In this document: piece by piece, positions 8,741 to 17,890 of the stretch
Layout: the number at the start of each line of letters is the position of its first letter
Numbering within the stretch: position 1 is the stretch's first letter
Assembly: GCF_018141105.1 (NCBI RefSeq)
Contig: NZ_CP054839.1
Location: 5,146,001-5,210,000 of the forward strand
Origin: Saccharopolyspora erythraea
GTDB taxonomy: Bacteria; Actinomycetota; Actinomycetes; Mycobacteriales; Pseudonocardiaceae
Length of the DNA: 64,000 bases
Reading direction: 5' to 3'
The notes under the pieces: generated by a model
Seen by the model: the letters and a program-made list of their open reading frames with translations, nothing else
Database searches by the model: none
Told to the model about the DNA's origin: nothing
Translations under genes and position numbers: made by a program

Positions 8741-9924
8741 GGACGATCACCGTGGTGGGAGGGTCGCTGGGCGGGTACTCGGCGGCCCAGCAGCTGCGCG
8801 CGCAGGGCTTCGACGGCAGGCTCGTCGTCGTCGGCACCGAGGTCCACCTGCCCTACGACCGGCCGCCGCTGTCGAAAGACTTCCTCAAGGGCCAGATCGG
8901 CACCGCCGACCTCGCGCTCGGCGAGCAGCAGGACTTCGACGAGCTCGAAGCCGAATGGCGGCTGGGCGAATTCGCGGCGCGCCTGCGGCCCGCCGACGCG
9001 GGCATCGAGCTCTACAGCGGGGAGCAGATCGGCACCGACGGCGTCGTGATCGCCACCGGGGCCTCGACCCGGGTGCTGCCCGGCAGCGCCGGCGTCGGCG
9101 GCGTGCACACCCTGCGCACGCTCGAGGACGCCCAGGCACTGCGCGAGGAGCTGACCACCGGACGCCCGAACGTGGTGGTCATCGGTGCCGGGTTCATCGG
9201 CGCCGAGGTCGCTTCCTCCTGCGCCGCGCTCGGGCTGGACGTGACCATCGTCGAGGCCGCCGAACTCCCGCTGGCCCGCGTGCTCGGCACGCGCCTGGCC
9301 TCCGCGTGCGCGGCACTGCACAGCGAGCACGGCGTGGCGGTCCGCTTCGGGGCCGGGGTCGAAGAGCTGCGCTCGGCCGCGGGCCACGTGGTCGGCGTGC
9401 GACTGGCCACCGGCGAGGAACTGCCCGCCGACGTGGTGGTCGCCGGCATCGGGGTCCAGCCCAACACCGGCTGGCTGAGCGGTTCGGGCCTGAGCCTGCA
9501 CGACGGCGTGCTCTGCGACTCCGGTGGCGTGACCGACCTGTCCAACGTCGTCGCCGTCGGCGACGTGGCCCGCGTCTTCCGGCCCGACCTCGGCAGGAAC
9601 GTGCGCACCGAGCACTGGGCCACCGCCAACGGCCAGCCGCGGATCGCGGTGCGCAACCTGCTGGACGGCATCACCAACGAACAGCACACCGACATGCCCT
9701 ACTTCTGGTCCGACCAGTACGGGGTCCGCATCCAGTTCGCGGGCTTCGTCCACCCCGAGGACGACGTGCGCATCATCGACGGAGACATCGAGGACCGCTG
9801 CTTCCTGGCCCAGTACGAGCGCGACGGGCGACCCGTGGGCGTCCTGGCGTTCAACCACCCCCGCGGCTTCGGCCGCGCCCGCCGCCAGCTGTCCAGGCCC
9901 ACCCTGGACGTGGCGACCTCGTAG
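8737..9924 (+). CDS. FAD-dependent ferredoxin reductase (BphA4/rubredoxin reductase family)
   Basis: A 395-residue pyridine-nucleotide-disulphide-type reductase that passes electrons from NAD(P)H to a Rieske ferredoxin. The FAD-binding start is VVGGSLGGYSA (residues 6-16). The NAD-binding motif GAGFIG lies near 150-155. A VAVGDVAR flavin motif lies near 270. Translation is coupled to the ferredoxin by an ATGA overlap. With the ferredoxin and the oxygenase alpha subunit it forms a three-component oxygenase. A long hairpin at 10018-10054 ends the transcript. Confidence 0.92.
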   Translation: MRTITVVGGSLGGYSAAQQLRAQGFDGRLVVVGTEVHLPYDRPPLSKDFLKGQIGTADLALGEQQDFDELEAEWRLGEFAARLRPADAGIELYSGEQIGTDGVVIATGASTRVLPGSAGVGGVHTLRTLEDAQALREELTTGRPNVVVIGAGFIGAEVASSCAALGLDVTIVEAAELPLARVLGTRLASACAALHSEHGVAVRFGAGVEELRSAAGHVVGVRLATGEELPADVVVAGIGVQPNTGWLSGSGLSLHDGVLCDSGGVTDLSNVVAVGDVARVFRPDLGRNVRTEHWATANGQPRIAVRNLLDGITNEQHTDMPYFWSDQYGVRIQFAGFVHPEDDVRIIDGDIEDRCFLAQYERDGRPVGVLAFNHPRGFGRARRQLSRPTLDVATS

Positions 9925-10017
9925 GACGCCCGCGGGCCGAGCTCCCCGCCTGCCGTCGATCTCGCAGGGCGCGCAACGACTTCCGCGGGGACCAGGGCGC
10001 CGCCACTCGCACTTCCT

Positions 10018-10054
10018 CCACACGCCGCCGGGAACGGTTCCCGGCGGCGTGTGG
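10018..10054. terminator. 18-bp-stem bidirectional terminator hairpin
   Basis: The arms CCACACGCCGCCGGGAAC and GTTCCCGGCGGCGTGTGG are perfect complements around a single central base. It lies between the convergent reductase (ends 9924) and aldehyde dehydrogenase (ends 10165) genes, so it can serve both. No U-tract is present, as is common in high-GC actinobacteria. Confidence 0.8.
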
Positions 10055-10164
10055 TGCCCGGACGTGTTTCAGATGTGGCATGCGCAGTGGGTCGCCTGGC
10101 GGAACCTCAGCCGCCTTCTCGCTCCGGGATCTCCGACTGACGTATAGCCCGCTTGCGGCTCGTC

Positions 10165-11625
10165 CTAGAACGGGTACTGCTGGATGCTGCCCTGGATGGT
10201 GACCCACTGGGTCTCGGTGAACGCCTCGACGTTGGCCGCGGCGCCGCCGATGCGGCCGCCGTTGCCGGAGTCGCGCACGCCCCCGAAGGGGATGTGGGGC
10301 TGGTCGCCGACGGTCTGGTCGTTGACGTGCACCAGCCCGCTGGGGATCTGCTTGGCGACCTCCCACGCCCGCATCGCGTCGGCGCCGAGCACGCTCAGCG
10401 ACAGGCCGTACTCGGAGTCGGCGGCGATCTCCACCGCCTCCTCGACAGTCCGGTAGCGCAACACCGGCGCGACCGGCCCGAAGATCTCCTCGGCGAAGGC
10501 GGGCGTGTCCCGGCGGACCTGGTCCAGGACGGTCGGCCGGTAGAAGAGCTCCTCGTAGGTACCGCCGGCCACGACCCGCGCACCGGCCTCGGCGCTCGCC
10601 GTGACCAGGCGGTGGATGTTGTCGCGCTGCCCCTCGTCGATGATCGGGCCCAGCGCGACCTCGGCGGTGTGCGGGTCGCCGACCGGCAGGGCGCGAGCCT
10701 TCTCGGCGAGGGCGGCCACGTAGTCGTCGGCGATCGACTCGTGGACCAGGTGCCGTCCGGCGGCCATGCAGATCTGGCCCTGGTGCAGGTAGGCGCCCCA
10801 CGCGGCGGCGGAGGCCGCGGCGGCCACGTCGGCGTCGGGCAGGACGATCAGCGCGTTGTTGCCGCCCAGTTCGAGGTGCGTGCGCTTGAGGTGGGTCGCC
10901 GCGGCCTCGGCGACCTTGCGCCCGGCTCCGGTGGAGCCGGTGAAGGCGATCACCCGGGTGTGCTTGTTCGCCACCAGCGCGGCACCGGCGTCGGCGCCAC
11001 CCGGCAGCACCTGGAACACCCCCTCCGGGACGCCCGCCGCCGCGAAGACCTCCGCGAGCGCCGCGCCGCCGCACACCGCGGTGCGCGTGTCGGGCTTGAG
11101 CACCACGGAGTTGCCCAGCGCGAGCGCGGGCGCCACCGCGCGGATGGACAGGATCAGCGGGAAGTTGAACGGCGCGATCACGCCCACCACACCCGCGGCC
11201 ACCCGCCTGCTGAAGCTCAGGCGCCCGTCGGCGGCGGGCAGCAGGTCACCGCTGGGGTGCGAGGGCAGTGCCGCGGCCTCGTAGCACTCGGTCGCGGCGG
11301 TGCGCAGCTCGAGGTCGGCCTTCGCGCCGATCGAGCCCGCCTCGCGCACCAGCCAGGTCCGCAGCTCCGGCGCGTGCTCCTCGAAGAGCCGACCGGCGCG
11401 CCGCAGGATCGCCGCGCGCTCCTCGAACGGCGTGCGCTCCCACTCCCGCTGCGCGGCGGCGGCCCGCGCGCACGCGGTGTCGACGTCGGCGGGCGTGGCG
11501 GTGCCCACCTGGCCGAGCGACTTGCCGGTCGCGGGTTCGGTCACCTGCGACGGCGCACCGCCCGCGGTGCTCCACCGTCCGGTGAAGATCTTGTTCTCCC
11601 AGACCTCGGGGTCGACGAACGCCAT
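10165..11625 (-). CDS. Aldehyde dehydrogenase, probable benzaldehyde dehydrogenase
   Basis: A 486-residue NAD(P)-dependent aldehyde dehydrogenase. The glutamate motif LELGGNNAL and the catalytic cysteine in HQGQICMAAGR are intact, as is the FTGSTGAGR cofactor loop. I start at ATG 11625, which has GGAGGAGAGG just upstream; an in-frame ATG at 11688 would add 21 residues without a good ribosome site. It lies downstream of an aromatic-acid transporter and benzoylformate decarboxylase on the same strand. Oxidation of benzaldehyde to benzoate in the mandelate pathway is therefore the likely role. The aldehyde specificity is inferred from context. Confidence 0.87.
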   Translation of the reverse strand: MAFVDPEVWENKIFTGRWSTAGGAPSQVTEPATGKSLGQVGTATPADVDTACARAAAAQREWERTPFEERAAILRRAGRLFEEHAPELRTWLVREAGSIGAKADLELRTAATECYEAAALPSHPSGDLLPAADGRLSFSRRVAAGVVGVIAPFNFPLILSIRAVAPALALGNSVVLKPDTRTAVCGGAALAEVFAAAGVPEGVFQVLPGGADAGAALVANKHTRVIAFTGSTGAGRKVAEAAATHLKRTHLELGGNNALIVLPDADVAAAASAAAWGAYLHQGQICMAAGRHLVHESIADDYVAALAEKARALPVGDPHTAEVALGPIIDEGQRDNIHRLVTASAEAGARVVAGGTYEELFYRPTVLDQVRRDTPAFAEEIFGPVAPVLRYRTVEEAVEIAADSEYGLSLSVLGADAMRAWEVAKQIPSGLVHVNDQTVGDQPHIPFGGVRDSGNGGRIGGAAANVEAFTETQWVTIQGSIQQYPF

Positions 11626-11697
11626 GCGGGACCTCTCCTCCGGCACGATCAGGTTCTGCGGGTACTTCGCTTCCGCGGCGGGGTTCACCCGGCGCGG

Positions 11698-13035
11698 TCA
11701 GGACGCGTTCACCCCGGCGACCGGCTCGGACCGCGGCGCGGTCCGGAACTTCTTGCCCGCCACGAGGGCGACCGCGACCGCCCCGATGACTCCGGGCACC
11801 GCCACCGCGATGAAGTTCTGCTGGAACGGCAGCTCCATCGCCAGCAGCGCGCCGCCGAGGGTCGGCCCGCCGATGGCGCCGATGCGTCCGACCCCGGCCG
11901 CCCAGCCGACGCCGGTCGAGCGGACGTGCGCCGGGTAGTACTCGACGGCGAAGGCGTGGATGATCGCCAGCACGCCGATGGTCGCGGCACCGGCCACGAA
12001 CAGCAAGAGGTTGAGCACCACGGCGTTCGGGTCGAACGACAGCCCGACCAGCGACACCGAGGCGAGGACGAAGTACACCACCAGCGTGCCGCGGTAGGTC
12101 CAGCGGTCGGCGAGCCACCCGCCGACCACGGCGCCGATCATGCCGCCGAGGTTGAGCACCACCAGGTTCCACAGCGCCGAGCCCAGCGGGTAGCCGGCGG
12201 TCTGCATCAGCTTGGGCAGCCAGGTGTTGAGCCCGTAGCTGAGCAGCATGCACATCGCGAAGAAGACCCAGATCAGCACGTTGTTGAGCGCGTTGCCGCC
12301 GGTGAACAGCTGGGAGAGCCGGACCTTGCCCGCCGCAGGGCGCTGGTCGGCCACGACGTCGCCGAGGTCACCGGTGGGCTCGACCTTGCGCAGCACCGCC
12401 AGCAGCCGCTCGCGGTCGCCGTTGACGGCCAGGTACTCCGGCGACTCGGGCAGGTGGCGCAGCAGGACGGGCACGAGCAGCAGCGGCGCGCCCGCGATGT
12501 AGAAGACACCGCGCCAGGTCCACAGCGGCTCGATGTAGATGGCGAAGACCGCCGCCGCGATCCCGCCGACGGAGTAGAAGCACGACACCAGCGTCACGAA
12601 CAGCGCCTTCGACCGCTGCGGCGCCAGTTCCCCGGTCAGGGCGATGAAGTTGGGCACCAACGCACCCAGCGCCACGCCCACGACCAGCCTGAGCACGCCG
12701 AGCTGCACCGGTCCGGTGGCGAAGGCGCACGCGAGCGAGGCTGCGCTGGCCACGGTGACACAGCTGATCATCAGCGGCCTGCGCCCGTGGGTGTCGGCCA
12801 GCGGCGCGATGAACATGCCGCCGACGAGCATCCCGACCAGGGCGGCCGAGCCGAGGGTCCCGGCGGTGACCGGGTCCATGTTCCACTCGTCCATCAGGTG
12901 GCTGATGACGGTGCCGTAGGAGACCATGTCGTAGCCGTCGACGATCATGAGCAGCGAGCACATGACCAGGACGCCGATGTGGAAGCCGTTCAACCGGGCC
13001 TTGCCGACCACGGATGTGACGGTCTGCTGGGACAC
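11698..13035 (-). CDS. MFS transporter, aromatic acid:H+ symporter (AAHS) family
   Basis: A 445-residue, 12-segment major facilitator. The first helix carries DGYDMVSYG, the D-G-x-D motif essential in PcaK-type aromatic acid permeases, and DTHGRRP is the loop 2-3 MFS signature. The start is GTG 13035 (SQQTVTS follows) with GAAGGAAA upstream. The long upstream extension of the frame is not coding. Located between benzaldehyde dehydrogenase and benzoylformate decarboxylase, it probably imports mandelate, benzoylformate or benzoate. Confidence 0.88.
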   Translation of the reverse strand: MSQQTVTSVVGKARLNGFHIGVLVMCSLLMIVDGYDMVSYGTVISHLMDEWNMDPVTAGTLGSAALVGMLVGGMFIAPLADTHGRRPLMISCVTVASAASLACAFATGPVQLGVLRLVVGVALGALVPNFIALTGELAPQRSKALFVTLVSCFYSVGGIAAAVFAIYIEPLWTWRGVFYIAGAPLLLVPVLLRHLPESPEYLAVNGDRERLLAVLRKVEPTGDLGDVVADQRPAAGKVRLSQLFTGGNALNNVLIWVFFAMCMLLSYGLNTWLPKLMQTAGYPLGSALWNLVVLNLGGMIGAVVGGWLADRWTYRGTLVVYFVLASVSLVGLSFDPNAVVLNLLLFVAGAATIGVLAIIHAFAVEYYPAHVRSTGVGWAAGVGRIGAIGGPTLGGALLAMELPFQQNFIAVAVPGVIGAVAVALVAGKKFRTAPRSEPVAGVNAS

Positions 13036-13115
13036 TGGGATTTCCTTCTGCTGTCGCGGCTTCTTGTTGACGGGTAGCGGACCCGGCCGGGTCCGGGGTC
13101 TGTTGCCGGTGCCGG

Positions 13116-14702
13116 TCAGGGTTCGGTGAGCTCGGTCTCGACCTCGATGAGGGTCGGCCGGCCCGCACCGAGTGCGTCCTTGAACGCGGTCGCGAAGTCC
13201 GCGGCGGTGCGCACCGAGGTGGCCTCCACCCCGTAGCCGCCCGCGATCCGCACGAAGTCGATGCCGGGCACGTCCATGCCGGGCGTCCCGCCCGCGTCGA
13301 GGACCTTGGCGAACCAGCGCAGTGCCCCGTAGGTGCCGTTCTTGAGGATCACGACGATCACCGGGATCCGGTAGTGCGCGGCGGTCCACAGCGCGGTGAT
13401 GCCGTAGTTCGCCGAGCCGTCACCGATCAGCCCGACGACCTGGCGCTCCGGGTGCGCGAGCTGGGCGCCGACCGCGGCGGGCAGGCCGAAGCCGAGCCCG
13501 CCGGCGGCGGGGAAGAAGTAGCTGCCCTGGCGGGTGAGGTCCATCTGCGACCAGAAGGCGCCGGTGGTGGCGGTGGACTCCTTGACGTAGACGGCGTCCT
13601 CGGGCGCGATGTCGCGCAGGGTCGCGAACAGCTCCGCCGGGTGGACCGCGTCGCTCGAGCCGCCCACGCTCGGGAAGTCCGGCAACGGCGGCAGCGCGGG
13701 CCGGCCGGCGTCGGCGGCCTCGTCGGCCAGCCTGGACAGCGCGTCGGCGATGTCGCAGACCAGCGCCTCCCCCATCGGGGCCCGCGCGGCCTCGCCTGGG
13801 TCGCTGGTCAGGTGGATCAGGCGGGCGCCATCGGGCAGGTACTCGCCGGGGACGTACTGGTGGTAGCGGAACACCGGGGCGCCCGCGACGAGGACGAGGT
13901 CGTGTCCGTCGAGCGCGTCGGTCACGCCCTGGACCGCCGCCGGCAGCACTCCCCGGAACGAGCGGTGGCGGGTCGGGAACGGGCACCGCGACGGCGAGGG
14001 CGCCACCCACACCGGGGCCTTGAGCTTGTCGGCGAGCCGGACCGCGTGGTCGTTGGCGTGCTGGGCGTCGACGTCGGGCCCCAGCACCAGCACCGGGTTG
14101 CGCGCCGAGTCGACCGCCTGCACCAGGTCGGCGAGTTGCTCGGAGCTCAGCGACCCGGCGGACGTGGTGCTGCGGCGCAGCAGGTGGCCTGCCTCCGGCG
14201 GGGCCTCGTGGTCCCAGTCGTCGTAGGGCACCGACACGTAGACCGGGCCCTTGGCAGGCAGGTTGGCGATGTGGATGGCCTGGCTGATGGTGCGCGGCAC
14301 GTCCCGCGCGCACGACGGCTCGGCGCTCCACTTGACCAGCGGCCTGGGCAGCGACGCGGCCTCGACGTTGGCGAGCATGACCTCCTGGCCGATCGTCGAG
14401 CGCACCTGCTGGCCCGCGGTGACGACCAGCGGGCTGTGCGAGTACACCGAGTTGGTCAGCGCCCCCAGGGCGTTGCCGGTACCGGCGGCGGCGTGCAGGT
14501 TGACCAGGGCCGATCCCCCGCCGGCCAGGGCGTGGCCGTCGGCCATGGCCAGCACGGCGCCCTCGTGCAGGCCCAGCACGTAGCGGAAGTCCTCGGGCAT
14601 CCCGGCCAGAAACGGCAGCTCGTTGGAGCCCGGGTTGCCGAAGATCGTGGTCAACCCGTGCGACCGCAGCAGGTCGTAGGTCGCTGTCCGCACGTCGGCC
14701 AT
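13116..14702 (-). CDS. mdlC: Benzoylformate decarboxylase (ThDP-dependent)
   Basis: A 528-residue thiamine-diphosphate enzyme that decarboxylates benzoylformate to benzaldehyde. Counted from the ATG at 14702 it has S26, E47, H70 and H281, the same catalytic residues at the same numbers as Pseudomonas putida MdlC, which is also 528 residues. This supports both the function and the start; an upstream in-frame ATG at 14792 is rejected. The ThDP/Mg motif is GDGSANYGITALW in the C-terminal third. It is the promoter-proximal gene of a unit running into the transporter and aldehyde dehydrogenase and is divergent from a LysR regulator. No mandelate racemase or dehydrogenase is in the window. Confidence 0.93.
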   Translation of the reverse strand: MADVRTATYDLLRSHGLTTIFGNPGSNELPFLAGMPEDFRYVLGLHEGAVLAMADGHALAGGGSALVNLHAAAGTGNALGALTNSVYSHSPLVVTAGQQVRSTIGQEVMLANVEAASLPRPLVKWSAEPSCARDVPRTISQAIHIANLPAKGPVYVSVPYDDWDHEAPPEAGHLLRRSTTSAGSLSSEQLADLVQAVDSARNPVLVLGPDVDAQHANDHAVRLADKLKAPVWVAPSPSRCPFPTRHRSFRGVLPAAVQGVTDALDGHDLVLVAGAPVFRYHQYVPGEYLPDGARLIHLTSDPGEAARAPMGEALVCDIADALSRLADEAADAGRPALPPLPDFPSVGGSSDAVHPAELFATLRDIAPEDAVYVKESTATTGAFWSQMDLTRQGSYFFPAAGGLGFGLPAAVGAQLAHPERQVVGLIGDGSANYGITALWTAAHYRIPVIVVILKNGTYGALRWFAKVLDAGGTPGMDVPGIDFVRIAGGYGVEATSVRTAADFATAFKDALGAGRPTLIEVETELTEP

Positions 14703-14794
14703 CTGGCTCGCCTTCCCCCGAACGGGCCCGTGACCCTGTGGGCCGCCATGACGACCGGAAGGCTCACGAGCGCTCTCGTATCGGGGAGCCACCC

Positions 14795-14855
14795 TATGCA
14801 GACAGGCAACATAACTCTAATGAATGATGTTGATGCGGGTATAGGCACTGTCTAT
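14795..14855. promoter_or_regulatory. mdlC/LysR divergent control region with LysR-type dyads
   Basis: The 162-bp gap between mdlC and the LysR gene holds two dyads. ATAG-N7-CTAT at 14841-14855 has T-N11-A form and lies just upstream of the LysR start. TATG-N11-CATA spans 14795-14813. Both suit LysR-type activator or autoregulatory sites. Confidence 0.5.
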
Positions 14856-14864
14856 CCTCCAGGG

Positions 14865-15776
14865 ATGACCGACGTGGACCTGAACCTCATGCGGACGTTC
14901 GTGCTGCTCTACGAGACGCGGAGCGTCACGCGGACCGCCGAGGCGATGTTCGTCACCCAGCCGTCGGTCAGCCACGCGCTGCGGCGCCTGCGCAGGCAGG
15001 TCAACGACGAGCTGTTCGTCCGATCGCCGGACGGGCTGACGCCGACCGAGGTGGCCGACCGGATGTACCCCAGCCTGTCCCAGGCGTTGGAGGTGGTGAC
15101 CGAGACCTTCTCCGGCGCGACCGACTTCGATCCGGCGAGCTCCGCGCGCACGTTCCGGATCTGCGCCACCGACCTCGGCGAGATCAGCCTGCTGCCGTCG
15201 GTGCTGGCCCAGCTGGAACGGCAGGCTCCGCGGTGCAGTGTCGAGGTCACGCCGCTGGACTTCGCCGACGCCGCGCGCAACCTGCGGCAGGGGCGCAGCG
15301 ACGCGGTGATCTGCACCCCGCGCATCGACGCGCCCGACCTGCAACGCGACGCGCTGTTCCGGGAGAACTACGTCGGGCTCCGCGCCCGCGAGCACCCCAG
15401 GATCGGCGAGCACCCGACGCTCGGCGAGTACCTGGCCGAACGCCACATCGTCGTGCACGCCGCGGCCGGGCACATCGACGCCGACCAGGAGCTGAACCGG
15501 CTGGGCCACCGCCGCGACGTCGCGGTCCGGGTGCCGCACTTCGCCGTGCTGCCCGAGCTGCTGGCCCAGACCGGGTTCCTGTCGGTGGTGCCCAGCCGGG
15601 TCGCGGGGCTGTTCACCCGCTCGTCGGCGGTCCGCACCTTCGCGCTGCCGCTGGATCTCCCGGTCGTCGAGGTCTCGCTTTACACCTACCAGCGCGCACT
15701 GCCCGCGCCGGGCATCGAATGGCTGCGGGAGCTCATCGTGCGGACGTTGCGCGACCAGCCCCCGTCGAACGACTGA
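14865..15776 (+). CDS. LysR-family transcriptional regulator
   Basis: A 303-residue LysR regulator. The N-terminal winged HTH occupies about residues 4-63 (LNLMRTFVLLYETRSVTRTA, then QPSVSHALRRLR), and a periplasmic-binding-like effector domain follows from about residue 90. The start is ATG 14865, 2 bases after an AGG; the frame is open far upstream but that part overlaps mdlC antisense. Divergent placement from mdlC suggests it activates the mandelate/benzoylformate operon in response to an aromatic acid. Confidence 0.9.
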   Translation: MTDVDLNLMRTFVLLYETRSVTRTAEAMFVTQPSVSHALRRLRRQVNDELFVRSPDGLTPTEVADRMYPSLSQALEVVTETFSGATDFDPASSARTFRICATDLGEISLLPSVLAQLERQAPRCSVEVTPLDFADAARNLRQGRSDAVICTPRIDAPDLQRDALFRENYVGLRAREHPRIGEHPTLGEYLAERHIVVHAAAGHIDADQELNRLGHRRDVAVRVPHFAVLPELLAQTGFLSVVPSRVAGLFTRSSAVRTFALPLDLPVVEVSLYTYQRALPAPGIEWLRELIVRTLRDQPPSND

Positions 15777-15821
15777 GGGCTTCGGGAGTTCCAGGACGGG
15801 CGAAGGCGCCCGGGACCGGTT

Positions 15822-16403
15822 TCAGGCCGACCGCGCGGGCAGCGGCAGCGGAAGCGCGGGCAGGCCGTCGATGCTGGTGCCGTTGTACTCCTTCGCCTCG
15901 CAGTAGGCGGCGAACTCCTCGTCGGTCTTGCGTCCGAAGTGGTCGGAGTGCAGCGTGCGCTCCTCGCGGTAGTCCATGAACGGGACGGCGAAACCGCAGC
16001 TGTCGCTGATCCGCTCGGCCCGGACCACGACGATCGCGCGCAGGCCGGGAGCGTCCGCATCGCCGAACCGCGCGACCAGCTCCGCCCACCTGGGATCGTC
16101 GCGGAACACCGGTTCGCCGTGCCCGTGCACCCGCAGCACCTTCGGCGGGCCCTCGAAAGCGCACCACATCAGCGTGATCCGGCCGTTCTCCCGCAGGTGC
16201 GCGAGCGTTTCGGCATGGCTGCCGCCGAAGTCCAGGTAGGCGAGCTCGTGTTCGCCCAGCAGCGCGAGCGAACCCGCGCGGCCCTTGGGCGAGATGTTGA
16301 CGTGGCCGTCCCCGGAGAGCGGTGCCGACGCGACGAAGAAGACCTGCTGCGCCTCGATGAACGCGCGCAGGCGGTCGTCGATCCGGGCGTACACCTTCCC
16401 CAT
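15822..16403 (-). CDS. Pyridoxamine 5'-phosphate oxidase-family (FMN-binding split barrel) protein
   Basis: A 193-residue FMN-binding split-barrel protein. The N-terminal stretch FFVASAPLSGDGHVNISPKG is typical of a large PNPOx-like family in actinobacteria whose function is mostly unknown. The start is ATG 16403 with GGAGGAT upstream; the open extension beyond it is not coding. It is not the true PdxH by length and motif. It is followed, on the same strand, by no partner gene, so its role cannot be assigned. It could bind FMN or F420 and reduce small molecules. Confidence 0.8.
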   Translation of the reverse strand: MGKVYARIDDRLRAFIEAQQVFFVASAPLSGDGHVNISPKGRAGSLALLGEHELAYLDFGGSHAETLAHLRENGRITLMWCAFEGPPKVLRVHGHGEPVFRDDPRWAELVARFGDADAPGLRAIVVVRAERISDSCGFAVPFMDYREERTLHSDHFGRKTDEEFAAYCEAKEYNGTSIDGLPALPLPLPARSA

Positions 16404-16600
16404 GACACCATCCTCCGCGTCCACGTTTCGCGACAATTCCCTCGAACGCACGACGATGATAGGACTTCGCACCCGCCCTTCCAACCGACATTTCGCCGAA
16501 AGATCCAGGGAAATTCCGCGCGAAACACACAATTCTCCGCGCTGGGGAGGAGAATCGCCTCCCGGCAGCCGGAGCAACCGGGAGGCGGTCGGCGGAAACG

Positions 16601-17890
16601 TCAGCCCCGCGCCGACACCCGCAGCAGGACGACGCCGTGCGCGGGGACCTCGGCCCGGATCTCACCGTCGGTCGTGGAGTCCTCGTGCGCCCAGAGATCG
16701 CGCACCTGGTACCCGGGCGCCTCGGGCAACCCGGCCTCGCGCGCGGTCGTCCGGATGCCCGCGTGCCGCTCGCCCCGGTTGAACAGCGCGACGGCCCTGG
16801 ACCCGTCGGCCATGCTCTTGACCCACACCTCGCGGTCGCCGTGGTCGCGGACCGGGACGCCCTGCGCACCCGCCGGGTCCTGGTCGACCGCGACGACCTC
16901 CCGGTTGGTCAGGATGTCGCGGATCCCGTCCGGCATCCGCGTGACGTTGTTGCCCGCGATGAGCGGCGAGGCCATCATCGCCCACATGCTCAGGTGCGCA
17001 CGCGCCTCGGTGTCGGTGAGCCCCTTGAAACCCTCGACGTCGTACACGCCGACCTCGAGCATGTCGGGGTCGTTCCAGTGACCGGGACGCGCCTGCGCGG
17101 CGAGCCCTCGGTTGACCTCGACGATGTTGACCACGCCCATCGGGTACTCGTTCTCGTTGCCGGAGTCCCACACCGGCTTGATGTCCTCGGTGGTGCGCCA
17201 CATGTTCGCGACGGGCGACCAGTCGTGGGTCGCACCGTTCTTGTCCGGGTGGTAGCTGTTGGAGTTGATGCTGTAGACGATCGGCCTGCCGGTCGCGGCA
17301 AGCGCGTCGCGCATCTTGGTGAAGGCCGCGATCTGGTCCTCGAGGGTGCCCTCCGGCGAGCACCAGTCGTATTTGAGGTAGTCCACTCCCCACTCGGCGA
17401 AGGTCCGCGCGTCCTGCTCCTCGTGTCCGAGGCTGCCGGTCGCGCCCGGGTAGGTGCCGCCGCGCTGCGCGCACGTCTTCTCGGTCGGGACCTGGTAGAT
17501 ACCGAACTTCAGGCCGCGCGAGTGCACGTAGTCGGCCAGCGCCCTGATGCCGCCCGGGAACCGCTCCGGGTTGGCCCGCAGGTTGCCCTGCGGATCGCGC
17601 TGCGGGTCGAACCAGCAGTCGTCGACCACGACGTACTGGTATCCGGCGTCTCGCATGCCGGAGCCGACCAGCGCGTCGGCGGTGTCGCGGATCAGCCGCT
17701 CGTCGATGTCACATCCGAAGGAGTTCCACGAGTTCCAGCCCATGGGAGGAGTGCCGGCCACCCCGTCCTGGGCGGTGGGCACAGCCGGCGGACCGGCCGC
17801 CGCCGTCACGGGCGCCATCGCGGCCCCGACCGCGACGGTGACACCTACCGCGGCTGTCGCGAGCCGAGCCCGCCGCTTCGCAGACTTCAT
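16601..17890 (-). CDS. Secreted alpha-galactosidase, GH27 family
   Basis: A 429-residue glycoside hydrolase that removes terminal alpha-galactosyl residues. A signal peptide (KRRAR, then a hydrophobic stretch to about residue 32) indicates export. The barrel starts with TPPMGWNSWNSFGCDI. The nucleophile is D175 in YLKYDWC, and the acid/base is D236 in WRTTEDI. A short C-terminal beta domain closes the protein; there is no extra carbohydrate-binding module. ATG 17890 has GAGGAGAG 3-10 bases upstream. The gene is monocistronic, with a 500-bp upstream region containing CGATGTTT-type repeats that may be the operator of a sugar-responsive regulator. Confidence 0.93.
   Translation of the reverse strand: MKSAKRRARLATAAVGVTVAVGAAMAPVTAAAGPPAVPTAQDGVAGTPPMGWNSWNSFGCDIDERLIRDTADALVGSGMRDAGYQYVVVDDCWFDPQRDPQGNLRANPERFPGGIRALADYVHSRGLKFGIYQVPTEKTCAQRGGTYPGATGSLGHEEQDARTFAEWGVDYLKYDWCSPEGTLEDQIAAFTKMRDALAATGRPIVYSINSNSYHPDKNGATHDWSPVANMWRTTEDIKPVWDSGNENEYPMGVVNIVEVNRGLAAQARPGHWNDPDMLEVGVYDVEGFKGLTDTEARAHLSMWAMMASPLIAGNNVTRMPDGIRDILTNREVVAVDQDPAGAQGVPVRDHGDREVWVKSMADGSRAVALFNRGERHAGIRTTAREAGLPEAPGYQVRDLWAHEDSTTDGEIRAEVPAHGVVLLRVSARG

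Noticed and set aside
10153-13077. 974-codon plus-strand open frame
   Set aside because: It runs antisense to the aldehyde dehydrogenase and MFS genes, is rich in R, G, H and A, has no domain, and reflects third-position GC bias.
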